This document shows, in pieces, positions 36,556-44,822 of a stretch of 64,000 nucleotides of DNA (within the stretch, counting starts at the first letter, position 1; each line of letters opens with the position of its first letter). The stretch comes from Sphingomonas naasensis (GTDB taxonomy: Bacteria > Pseudomonadota > Alphaproteobacteria > Sphingomonadales > Sphingomonadaceae). The notes under the pieces were generated by a model. It ran no database searches. It was given only the letters and a program-made list of their open reading frames with translations, and was not told the origin of the DNA. Both the position numbers and the translations under genes were made by a program. The DNA lies in NCBI RefSeq assembly GCF_004792695.1, contig NZ_SRXU01000002.1, forward strand, positions 310,001-374,000. The letters run 5' to 3'.

Positions 36556-37554
36556 TCATTTCGTCCGGCCCGGCCCTTTCAGGCTCTCCGCTGCCCGAAC
36601 CTCGGTGCGCCCCTGCGGATCGGTGACCGCAAAGGTGAATCCCGGCTGGAGGGCGAACGCCCCCACTGCGCCGCGCGTATCGATCGCCAGAAAGCCGACC
36701 TGCACGTCCCTGACCGCGTCGCCGCGCAGCTGCGCGATGTGCAGCACCGCCTCGCGGCACGCCGCCTGGGGGCTCATTCCGGCGCGCATCGACGCGACCA
36801 CGCGCGCCGTGCCGACGATCCGCGTCACTTCCTCGCCGACGCCGGTCGCGGTCGCCCCGCCGACGCCCTTCTCGACGAACAGCCCCGAGCCCGCCTGCGG
36901 CGAATCCCCGACCCGTCCGCGCAGCTTGAACGCCATGCCCGAAGTCGTGCACGCCCCGGCCAGCCGCCCGTCGGGTCCACAGGCGAGCATGCCGATCGTG
37001 TCGTGATCGAGCGCCGAGCCGCGCTGGTTCTCGCTATTGGCGATCGGCTGATATTTCGCGGTCTTGAGCCAGTCGCGCCACGCCGCCTCGGCCTCGGGCG
37101 TGAGCAGCTTGACCGGTGCGAACCCCTCGGCCAGCGCGAACTGCCGCGCCCCCTCGCCGACCAGCATCGTGTGCGGGGTCTTCTCCATCACCCGGCGCGC
37201 CACCGAGATCGGGTGCATCATGTCCTCGAGCGCCGCGACCGCGCCGACATTGCCGGCATCGTCCATCAGGATCGCGTCGAGCGTCACATGGCCGTCACGG
37301 TCAGGATAGCCGCCAAAGCCGACCGAATGGTTCGACGCGTCGCTCTCGGGCACCTGCGCGCCCGCCTCGAGCGCGTCGATCAGCGAGCCCCCGGCCTTCC
37401 AGCGCGCAAACGCCGCCGCATTGGCAGCCGCGCCGAAGTCCCATGTCGAGACGAACAGCGCGCGCGCCGCCGGCGCCGCAACGGCGGCGGCAGGCGCAGC
37501 GGCCGCGACGCCGCCCAGGCCGAGCGCAAGCGCTCCCCGACGTGAAGTCTCCAT
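36556..37554 (-). CDS. Glycosylasparaginase (N4-(beta-N-acetylglucosaminyl)-L-asparaginase), Ntn hydrolase
   Basis: A 332-residue protein with a twin-arginine signal (SRRGALALGLGG). The autoprocessing site and catalytic nucleophile is T186 in HDTIGML. The beta-subunit motifs GACTTSGMAFKLRGRVGDSP and GGATATGVGEE follow (parts), as in lysosomal and bacterial aspartylglucosaminidases. The enzyme breaks the GlcNAc-Asn bond once the peptide around the asparagine has been removed, giving aspartate and GlcNAc. ATG 37554 follows GGAGGG; a longer frame to 37632 lacks a ribosome site. It is the first gene of a pair with receptor 3 and complements the mannosidase, fucosidase and GH3 genes upstream. Confidence 0.88.
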   Translation of the reverse strand: METSRRGALALGLGGVAAAAPAAAVAAPAARALFVSTWDFGAAANAAAFARWKAGGSLIDALEAGAQVPESDASNHSVGFGGYPDRDGHVTLDAILMDDAGNVGAVAALEDMMHPISVARRVMEKTPHTMLVGEGARQFALAEGFAPVKLLTPEAEAAWRDWLKTAKYQPIANSENQRGSALDHDTIGMLACGPDGRLAGACTTSGMAFKLRGRVGDSPQAGSGLFVEKGVGGATATGVGEEVTRIVGTARVVASMRAGMSPQAACREAVLHIAQLRGDAVRDVQVGFLAIDTRGAVGAFALQPGFTFAVTDPQGRTEVRAAESLKGPGRTK

Positions 37555-37646
37555 CCCAACCCTCCGTCGACTCGCTTGATCGCGAGTCGTCCGTTGTGCG
37601 CCCGCGACGTTCGTGCCGCTGATCCGCAACACAGAATTCTCACAGG

Positions 37647-37718
37647 TGAAATATCATTTCAATACCAAAAACGAAATTGGTTTTATAAAATCTCGTCCTC
37701 GATAGGACCAATGGTCCT
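37647..37718. promoter_or_regulatory. Palindromes in the glycosylasparaginase promoter
   Basis: Three inverted repeats lie in an AT-rich island upstream of the gene: TGAAAT-ATC-ATTTCA (37647-37661), ACCAA-N8-TTGGT (37664-37681) and AGGACCA-A-TGGTCCT (37704-37718). A loosely similar TGAAA-N4-TTTCA element and AATACCAA occur upstream of the N-glycan operon (47513-47526 and 47574-47581). Which one is an operator is not known. Confidence 0.4.
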
Positions 37719-37808
37719 GCGCAGGCGCGACGTATCGTGCGCGGGCGGCTTCCCGCACGCGGGCGGGAACGGTATGGGATTGCCAGCGCCGGCATGTGGC
37801 GCTCCCCG

Positions 37809-38004
37809 ATCCTCCCTCGCGTTAGCGGGGGAGGTGGCGCCGAAGGCGACGGAGGGGGCCTTTCCACAAGCGACGTCGCCCGTGGAGTGCGGGGTCGGAT
37901 CGTCGCCCGGACGATCCTCGAACATGCGGGGCATGTTCGACCCCACACTCCCCCTCCACCACCGCTTCGCGGCGGTCCCCCTCCCCCGCTGCGCGAGGGA
38001 GGAT
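37809..38004. repeat. REP-type inverted repeat filling the gap between glycosylasparaginase and fucosidase genes
   Basis: The 460-base gap holds no gene. The left arm 37809-37834 and right arm 37980-38004 are near-perfect inverted copies (shared ATCCTCCCTCGCG and AGCGGGGGAGG). Between them is a second hairpin, TCGAACATGC-GGG-GCATGTTCGA (37918-37940). This is typical of mobile intergenic REP-like elements rather than of a terminator; no T tract follows. Confidence 0.75.
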
Positions 38005-38014
38005 TTGGTCGCCG

Positions 38015-39931
38015 CTACTGTGCGGCGGTGAATCCGCCGATCCCGGCGATCGCCAGCCGCGGCTCGGGCAGCGCGGTCTCGTCGAAGCGCAGCCGCAGAT
38101 AGCGGGCATCGCGCGGTGCCGCGAAAGCGATGCGCTGGGTCGACAGCGCATAGGCGATGTTGCCGAATTCGCCGTTCGCAGCCGGCTGCCAATTGGTCCC
38201 ATCCACGCTCGTTTCGGCGACATAGCCCTTCGGCGGCGAGGCTTTGGACATGACGTGCCGCGACGGCGTGAGGCTGAACCCGGCAAGTCGCGCAGCCTTG
38301 CCGAGATCGAGCGTGACGCTCGCCGGCGCGGCCGCGCTCGGCGTCGGGAGCACCCATATCGTCGCCGCGTCATTGTCGAGCAGTTTCTCGGCGCCGGGCG
38401 CGCTCGCCGACGCGACGCGCCAGCGGGTCGTGTCGAGCACGGTCGGATCGCTCGATACGATCGCCGCGACCGGCATCGGCGCTACCGCGCGGAACAAGGC
38501 GAACTCACTGATCGCCGGCGATACCGGCGCCTCGACGATGCGCAGCCGCACCCGTCGCGGCGCGATCGGTTCGGCGAGCCGGATCACGCGCTGCGCCGAG
38601 ATGCATTGCCCCTCGGCGAGCGTCCGCCACGTGCCGTCGATCTCGGCATCGACCGCGAAGCGCGTCACGCGCACGCCGAGCGGCAGATATTCGCGCAGCC
38701 GGATCACGTCGAAGCGGGTGCCGGGCTTGAGATCGAGCGTCAGCGCCGGCGCGGTCACGCCGTCGGGCGTCGACCAATAGCTCTCGCGGTTCCCGTCGAG
38801 CACGCGCGCCGGCTCGAAGCCTTGCCCACGGCTATGGCTGGCATGCGCGAGCGCGCCCTTTGCGAGGTCGCGCGCGAAGGTCGCGCGGATCGTGTCGCCG
38901 AAGGATTTGAGGATCTTGACGTCCTGATCGGGAATCCGCCCGCGGCGGTCGGGCGGCAGATTGAGGTTGAGATTGGTCCCCCGCCCCACCGATTCGTCAT
39001 AAAGCCGCACCAGCCGCGCGGGGCTCTTCACCTTCGAATCCTCGTCGGCATGGTAGAACCAGCCCGGCCGGATCGAGACGTCGGTCTCCGCCGGCCACCA
39101 TAGCGGCCCGCCGCGCACCCCCGAATTGCCCTCGCTCTGGACATAGGGATGGTTCGGCATGGTCGGCCAGCACGGATCGCCGGCCACCCCGTCCTCATTG
39201 CCCACCCAGCGGATATCGGCGCCGAGCGGATCGAAGGTGCACGCGTCGGGCTGGAGTTTATGCACCAGCGCGACGATCGAAGGCCAGTCATAGTAGCGCG
39301 GCGCGTCGATCTTCCGCGCCTCGCGCGCGCCGCCATAATAGCCGTCGCCGCCATTGGCGCCGTCGAACCACACTTCGAACAGCCGGCCATAACGCGTGCA
39401 CAGCTCGGTCAGCTGGGCGCGATAGTAATCGACATAGGCGGGCCGGCCATACTCGGCATGGTTGCGGTCCCAGGGCGAGAGATAAAGGCCGAAAGGCAGG
39501 CCCGCCCGCCGGCAGGCATCGGCCATCTCGCGGACGATATCGCCCTTGCCGTCCTTGTAGGGGCTGTTGCGGATGCAGTGCTCGGTGAGCCTGGTCGGCC
39601 ACAGGCAGAAGCCGTCATGATGCTTGGCGGTGAGGATCAGCCCGCGCAGGCCGCCCGCCTTGGCCGCGGCGACGATCTGGTCGGCGTCGAAGTCCGAGGG
39701 ATCGAACAGCCTCGGGTCCTCGTCGCCATAGCCCCATTCCTTATCGGTGAAGGTGTTTATCGAGAAATGGACGAAGGCATATTGCTCGCGGCCGTGCCAG
39801 CGCCACTGCCGGGGGCTCGGCACCGCGCCGAAGGGCCTGGGCGGCGCCACCCGCGCCAATGCGGGCGCAGCCGGAAGCGCGCTGGCGGCAAGGCCGGTGG
39901 CGATCAGGTTGCGCCGGGAAAGCTCGGTCAT
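38015..39931 (-). CDS. GH29 alpha-L-fucosidase with C-terminal discoidin-type domains
   Basis: A 638-residue protein with a twin-arginine signal (SRRNLIATGLAASA). The GH29 barrel covers about residues 35-350, with the TAKHHDGFCLW motif and the nucleophile D190 in EVWFDGANGG. The remaining about 280 residues contain beta-sandwich repeats of F5/8 type C (CBM32-like) character (VTLDLGKAARLAGFSLTPS). Plant complex N-glycans carry core alpha-1,3-fucose and Lewis-a alpha-1,4-fucose, so fucose removal fits the operon. The linkage cannot be assigned from sequence. It is the last gene of the unit, 11 bases after GH92. Confidence 0.88.
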   Translation of the reverse strand: MTELSRRNLIATGLAASALPAAPALARVAPPRPFGAVPSPRQWRWHGREQYAFVHFSINTFTDKEWGYGDEDPRLFDPSDFDADQIVAAAKAGGLRGLILTAKHHDGFCLWPTRLTEHCIRNSPYKDGKGDIVREMADACRRAGLPFGLYLSPWDRNHAEYGRPAYVDYYRAQLTELCTRYGRLFEVWFDGANGGDGYYGGAREARKIDAPRYYDWPSIVALVHKLQPDACTFDPLGADIRWVGNEDGVAGDPCWPTMPNHPYVQSEGNSGVRGGPLWWPAETDVSIRPGWFYHADEDSKVKSPARLVRLYDESVGRGTNLNLNLPPDRRGRIPDQDVKILKSFGDTIRATFARDLAKGALAHASHSRGQGFEPARVLDGNRESYWSTPDGVTAPALTLDLKPGTRFDVIRLREYLPLGVRVTRFAVDAEIDGTWRTLAEGQCISAQRVIRLAEPIAPRRVRLRIVEAPVSPAISEFALFRAVAPMPVAAIVSSDPTVLDTTRWRVASASAPGAEKLLDNDAATIWVLPTPSAAAPASVTLDLGKAARLAGFSLTPSRHVMSKASPPKGYVAETSVDGTNWQPAANGEFGNIAYALSTQRIAFAAPRDARYLRLRFDETALPEPRLAIAGIGGFTAAQ

Positions 39932-39942
39932 TCCTTACCTCT

Positions 39943-42261
39943 TCAAGCGGGAGTGCGGCCGAACGACGGCGGCCGGTCGGCCGGCGCATGGCCGAAGGCG
40001 CGATTGGGCGTGCGCGCCATGGTGAAGCGCAGCGTGCCACCCTTGGTCAGTTCGGAATGGCCGATCCAGCTCTTCGTCCACGGCCGCCCGTTCCACGTCA
40101 CCGCGACGACGTATGGTGTATCGGGGCCGTTGCCCGGCGCCTCGATCACCAGGCTGCGCCCGCGCCCCACCGAGACCTCGGCGCGTTCGAACAGCGGCGA
40201 ACCGAACACATAGGCGGCCTCGACCGGATCGACCGGATAGAAGCCCAGCGCCGCGAAGACGAACCACGCGCTCATCTGCCCGCAATCGTCGTTGCCGATG
40301 ATCCCGTCGGGATCGTTCCGGTACATCTCGGCGCACAGCCGCCGCACCATCGCCTGCGTCTTCCACGGCGCACCCGCATAGGCATAGAGCCAGGGCGCGT
40401 GCTGATCGGGCTCGTTGCCATGGGCATATTGGCCCACCAGCCCGGCGATATCGGGCGGCGCATTGGCGGGGAGCGTCGAAGGCGCGCTGAACAGCGCGTC
40501 GAGCTGCGCCTCGAACTTCGCGTCGCCGCCCAGATGCGCGATCAGGCCGTAAATGTCGTGCTGGTTGAGGAAGCTCGCCTGCCAGCCATTGGCCTCGGTG
40601 TAGTCGCGCCAGTCGGGCTCGGGCATGTGGCCGAGCTGGATCGGATCATAGTCCTTCCACCAGCTGCCATCGGCGAAGCGCGGCCGGGCGAACCCGATAT
40701 CGGCGTCGATGACGTTGCGCCAATTGCCCGATCGCTTCAGCAGTCGATCGGCGTCGGCGTCCGCCCCCGCCGCACGCGCGAGCCATGCCGAGGCCCAGTC
40801 GTCATAGGCATATTCCTGCGTGCGGCTGACGCTCTCGTTGACCTTGTCGGCGGGGACATAGCCGAGCCGATCGTAGAAATCGCGGCCGCGGCTGTTGGCG
40901 AGATCGGGCGCGCCGAAATCGAAGCTGCGTTTGGCGATCGCCGGCCAAGCCGCGGCATAGTCGGCGGGGATGCCCTTGGCGTGCGCCTCGGCGATCGGCA
41001 CCACGCCGTGCCAGCCGATCATCGTTCCCGTCTCCCTGCCCTGGAGCGGCCAGACCAGCGGGCCGTACGGCGATTGCGCCGTCTGGCGGATCAGATCGTC
41101 GACCAGCGCCTTCGCCCGCTCGGGCGCAACGAGCGTGAGCAGCGGGTGGAGCGCGCGATAGGTGTCCCACAGCGAGTAGCTGCTGAACGCCGCCTCACCC
41201 GCGGGTGCCCGCTGCACCTTGCCGTCGAGCCCGGGATAGCGGCCGTCGACATCGGAGAGCAGGGTCGGCGCGACCTGCGCATGATAGAGCGCGGTGGCGA
41301 AGATCGTGCGCTGGTCGGGGGAACCGCCCTCGACCCGGATCGCGCCGAGCGACCCGGCCCAGCGCGCCTGCGCGGAGCGGCGGACCTTGTCGAAGTCCCA
41401 ATGCCGCGCCTCCGCCGCCAGATTGGCCCGCGCGCCGGCGACATCGACCGCCGAGATCGCGCAGCGGATCAGGATCGGCGCGGCGCCGGCGTCGTCATAG
41501 TGGAAGACGGCCTTGAGCCGCTTGCCGGCGACGCGGCGCGTGCCTGCGGGCTGTTCGGCATCGCCGTCGCCGTAAAAGGTGACGCGGTCGGGCGCGCGCG
41601 AGAATTGCATCGCGAAGAAGACCCGCCGCCCCTTGGCCCAGCGGAACACGCGGCGTCCGCCGGTCAGCGTGCCGTCGGCGTCGAGTTCAAGCGCGGCTTC
41701 GTCGATCAGCGGCCGCCCGCGCGGGCTATCGGCGACCAGATGCGAGAGATCGACCAGCACATGGCCGCGGCCCTTGGGGAAACGATAGCGGTGCCACCCG
41801 ACCCGGTCAGTGACGCTGAGCTCCGCCTGCACTCCGCTTTCGAGCGCGACGCGGTAATAGCCCGGCTCGGCATGCTCGCCCGAGAAACGCTGGCGATAGC
41901 CCTGATCGGGATCCTCGCGCGGCCCCGGCAGCAATTGCACCGGCCCGCGCGTCGGCACCACCAGCACATCGAGCATGTCGCCGATGCCGGTGCCCGAAAG
42001 ATGGGTGTGCGAAAAGCCCATGATCGACGTGTCGGTGCGATGATAGCCCGAACACGCATCCCAGCGCTCGACATCGGTATCGGGGCCGAGCTGGACCATG
42101 CCGAAGGGCAATGTCGGGCCAGGATAGGTATGGCCGTGCCCGCCGGTGCCGATGAACAGGTTGGGCGCGGCGCCCGCCCGCCCGCGCGCACCCGCCGGCG
42201 CGGCGGCAAGCGTCAGCCCCACCGCGCTCGACGCGAGCAATTGCCGCCGCGTCACGTTCAT
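39943..42261 (-). CDS. GH92 exo-alpha-mannosidase
   Basis: A 772-residue protein with a twin-arginine signal (TRRQLLASSAVGLTLA). GH92 signatures are present from N to C terminus: IGTGGHGHTYPGPTLPFGM, GFSHTHLSGTG, ESVSRTQEYAYDDWASA and GNDDCGQMSAWFVFAALGFYP. GH92 enzymes are calcium-dependent inverting alpha-mannosidases, usually acting on N-glycans. The ATG at 42261 overlaps the GH3 stop by four bases. A much longer frame extending to 43986 is out of frame with GH3 and is a shadow. Linkage preference (alpha-1,2, -1,3 or -1,6) is not predictable here. Confidence 0.92.
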   Translation of the reverse strand: MNVTRRQLLASSAVGLTLAAAPAGARGRAGAAPNLFIGTGGHGHTYPGPTLPFGMVQLGPDTDVERWDACSGYHRTDTSIMGFSHTHLSGTGIGDMLDVLVVPTRGPVQLLPGPREDPDQGYRQRFSGEHAEPGYYRVALESGVQAELSVTDRVGWHRYRFPKGRGHVLVDLSHLVADSPRGRPLIDEAALELDADGTLTGGRRVFRWAKGRRVFFAMQFSRAPDRVTFYGDGDAEQPAGTRRVAGKRLKAVFHYDDAGAAPILIRCAISAVDVAGARANLAAEARHWDFDKVRRSAQARWAGSLGAIRVEGGSPDQRTIFATALYHAQVAPTLLSDVDGRYPGLDGKVQRAPAGEAAFSSYSLWDTYRALHPLLTLVAPERAKALVDDLIRQTAQSPYGPLVWPLQGRETGTMIGWHGVVPIAEAHAKGIPADYAAAWPAIAKRSFDFGAPDLANSRGRDFYDRLGYVPADKVNESVSRTQEYAYDDWASAWLARAAGADADADRLLKRSGNWRNVIDADIGFARPRFADGSWWKDYDPIQLGHMPEPDWRDYTEANGWQASFLNQHDIYGLIAHLGGDAKFEAQLDALFSAPSTLPANAPPDIAGLVGQYAHGNEPDQHAPWLYAYAGAPWKTQAMVRRLCAEMYRNDPDGIIGNDDCGQMSAWFVFAALGFYPVDPVEAAYVFGSPLFERAEVSVGRGRSLVIEAPGNGPDTPYVVAVTWNGRPWTKSWIGHSELTKGGTLRFTMARTPNRAFGHAPADRPPSFGRTPA

Positions 42262-44822
42262 TTGGGCAGTCCCGCTGCGTCGCCGGTGAGCGTGAATTCG
42301 GTCCACGCCCCCGCCCCGTCTCCGGGCTGGCCGCCGCCGAGCCAGAGCTTGTAGGTGCCGGGCAGCACACGCCGCGTGCCGTCGCGCGCCACGCTGCTGA
42401 TGCTGCGCGGATCGAGCGTGAAGGAGAGCGTGGCCGTCTTGCCAGGGACGAGCGTGACGCGGCGGAAGCCGACCAGCTGGCGCTGGAGCACCGGTGCGGT
42501 CATCCCGCCGGCACCTTTGGGCGCGGGGGGCACCAGATAGGCCTGGACGACTTCGTCGCCGACGCGTGCGCCGGTGTTGCGCACGCTTATGGTCGCAGTG
42601 ATCGGCGCACCGGTCGTGCCGCTCTTCGCCTGCGCACCGGCATAGGCGAAGCTGGTATAGCTGAGGCCATGGCCGAAGCCCCAGAGCGGGGTGCCGGTGA
42701 AGTAGCGATAAGTCCGCTCCTTCATGCCATAGTCGATGAACGCCGGCAGATCCGAAGTCGATTTGTAGAAGGTGACCGGCAGCCGGCCCGACGGGTTGTT
42801 CAATCCGGCAAGCGTCTCGGCGAGTGCGGTGCCGCCCGCCTCGCCCGGATACCAGGCGGCGAGGATCGCGTCGGCCTGTGCCGGATCGACGGCGACCGCG
42901 CTGCCGCTGGCCAGCACCAGCACGATCGGCTTGCCCGTGTCGCGCAGCGCCGTCAGCAGGCGCTGCTGGACGAGCGGCAGCGCGATATCGGTGCGATCGC
43001 CGCCGACGAAGCCCGGCACGCTCACTTGCAGCGCCTCGCCTTCGAGATCGGGCGACAGGCCGAGCACCGCGACGATCACATCCGCATCCTTCGCCGTCGC
43101 CACCGCCTGCTGGAGCAGCGGCTCGGCGGGCGGCAGCCAGAGCAGGCGGATGCCTTCGTCCTCGCCGGCATGATCGAGCTCGAGCCGGAAGCTGTGCCGG
43201 CGCCCGTCGCTGTCGATCGGGAACTCGATCCGGCCCCTGCCGAGCACGCCATTGTGGAGCTGCTTGCCGTCGATCCAGAGCCGCACCGCGTCGTGCGTGG
43301 TGCAGTCTTTCCAGCAGGCGGGGATGTCGATCGTCAATGTGGTGCGTCCAGGCCCCGGCGGCACCAGTTCGCCGCTCCAGCGCACCGCGAAGCCCTTGGG
43401 GTCGAGCCCGGGCAATGGCGCGACGCGGGTATAGTTGAAATCGATCCGGCGATCCTGCCGCACCGCGATCGGCATGCCGCCGACGCGCGGGGCGGCGAAA
43501 TACTCGGCCTTGAGCCCCGGCTGGCCACCGGCGGCGAGCGCGGTCTCGGGCACCACCACCGGCGCGCCGTCGGCGAGCACCGATCCCTGCGCGTAGGTCA
43601 CCTTGTCGGCACCGAACTGGCGGCGGATACCGTCGAGCGGCGTCACGGGGGCGACTGCGGTGCCGTGGTAATTGGCTTCGAGCGCGCCGAGATCGTCGGC
43701 ATTGGCGCCGATCACCGCGATCCGGCTGCCCGGCTTGAGCGGCAGGCGCTCCGCATCGTTCTTGAGCAGCACGATTGCTTTGCGCGCGGCCTCGAGCGCG
43801 CGTGCACGGTGCGCGCGGGTGCCGATCTGGTCCGGGCGGATCGTGCTCCATGGGCTCGTCGCCCCGAAGATCGTGCCCAGTGCCTGCCGCGCCGAGAGCG
43901 CGCGGGTCAGCGCGGTGTCGATCTCGGCCTCGGTCACCAGCCCGCGCTGCACGGCTTGCGGGAGCGCCGCATAGGCCGAGCCGCAATTGAGGTCGTTGCC
44001 GCCACGGATCGCCGCCGCCGCGGCCGCCGCGCCGTCTAGCTTGTAATGGTGAAACAGGTGGATGTTTGCGACTGCGTCGCAGTCGGAAACGGTAAAACCG
44101 CTGAACTTCCAGTCACTTCGCAACCGCTCGATCATCAGCGACGGCATTGCGCACACCGGAGTGCCGTGAATCGCGTTATAGGCGCACATCAGCGAGCGCG
44201 CGCCACCTTCGGTCACTGCGAGGCGGAATGCGGGCAGATAGGTCGCCTCGAGATCCTGCGGGCTCGGGTCGACGTCGAAGCCGTCGCGCCCCGCCTCGGG
44301 GCCGCTGTGCACCGCGAAATGCTTGGGCGTCGCGATCACCTTGGGGTGGCGCGGATCGGGCCCTTGCAGCCCGCGAATGAACGCCACGCCCAGCTGCCCG
44401 GTGAGATAGGGATCCTCGCCATAGGTTTCCTGCCCACGGCCCCAGCGCGGGTCGCGGAAGATATTGATATTGGGGGACCAAATCGTCAGTCCCTCATAGA
44501 TCCGCCGGTCCGCGCCGACCGGCCGGGCATTGAACTTCGCCCGCGCCTCGGTCGCGACAACATCGCCAACTTTGCCGAGCAATTCGACGTCCCAGGTCGC
44601 GGCGAGCGCGATCGCCTGTGGGAACACCGTCGCGTCGCCGTTGCGCGCCAGCCCGTGCAGCCCCTCGTTCCACCAGTCATAGGCCGGCAGCCCCGCCTCC
44701 CTGTCGGCGGGCGCGGTGCTCTGGAGCTGCGCGGCCTTCTCCTCGAGCGTCATCGTGGCGATCGCCTTGGCAACCGCATCGGGATCCGGATCGGCGGCGG
44801 CGAGCAGGAGGAACGGGATCAT
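42258..44822 (-). CDS. GH3 glycosidase with PA14 insertion, xylosidase-like active site
   Basis: An 854-residue protein with a short hydrophobic N terminus (MIPFLLLAAA), perhaps a signal. The GH3 N-terminal barrel carries the KHFAVHSGPE region and nucleophile D247 in TVSDCDAV. The SDCDA form is common in GH3 beta-xylosidases. A PA14 domain (about residues 435-560) is inserted in the second GH3 domain, and a fibronectin-III-like domain closes the protein. In Xanthomonas an N-glycan cluster contains a GH3 beta-1,2-xylosidase (from memory), so removal of core xylose of plant N-glycans is plausible. Beta-glucosidase is the alternative. It overlaps both neighbours by ATGA. Confidence 0.88.
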   Translation of the reverse strand: MIPFLLLAAADPDPDAVAKAIATMTLEEKAAQLQSTAPADREAGLPAYDWWNEGLHGLARNGDATVFPQAIALAATWDVELLGKVGDVVATEARAKFNARPVGADRRIYEGLTIWSPNINIFRDPRWGRGQETYGEDPYLTGQLGVAFIRGLQGPDPRHPKVIATPKHFAVHSGPEAGRDGFDVDPSPQDLEATYLPAFRLAVTEGGARSLMCAYNAIHGTPVCAMPSLMIERLRSDWKFSGFTVSDCDAVANIHLFHHYKLDGAAAAAAAIRGGNDLNCGSAYAALPQAVQRGLVTEAEIDTALTRALSARQALGTIFGATSPWSTIRPDQIGTRAHRARALEAARKAIVLLKNDAERLPLKPGSRIAVIGANADDLGALEANYHGTAVAPVTPLDGIRRQFGADKVTYAQGSVLADGAPVVVPETALAAGGQPGLKAEYFAAPRVGGMPIAVRQDRRIDFNYTRVAPLPGLDPKGFAVRWSGELVPPGPGRTTLTIDIPACWKDCTTHDAVRLWIDGKQLHNGVLGRGRIEFPIDSDGRRHSFRLELDHAGEDEGIRLLWLPPAEPLLQQAVATAKDADVIVAVLGLSPDLEGEALQVSVPGFVGGDRTDIALPLVQQRLLTALRDTGKPIVLVLASGSAVAVDPAQADAILAAWYPGEAGGTALAETLAGLNNPSGRLPVTFYKSTSDLPAFIDYGMKERTYRYFTGTPLWGFGHGLSYTSFAYAGAQAKSGTTGAPITATISVRNTGARVGDEVVQAYLVPPAPKGAGGMTAPVLQRQLVGFRRVTLVPGKTATLSFTLDPRSISSVARDGTRRVLPGTYKLWLGGGQPGDGAGAWTEFTLTGDAAGLPK

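Noticed and set aside
36533..36952. N-terminal extension of the receptor 3 frame
   Set aside because: It runs through the glycosylasparaginase gene; the signal peptide begins at 36532 behind a ribosome site.
42262..43986. N-terminal extension of the GH92 frame
   Set aside because: It overlaps the GH3 gene in another frame. The Tat signal at 42261 and the ATGA overlap mark the real start.
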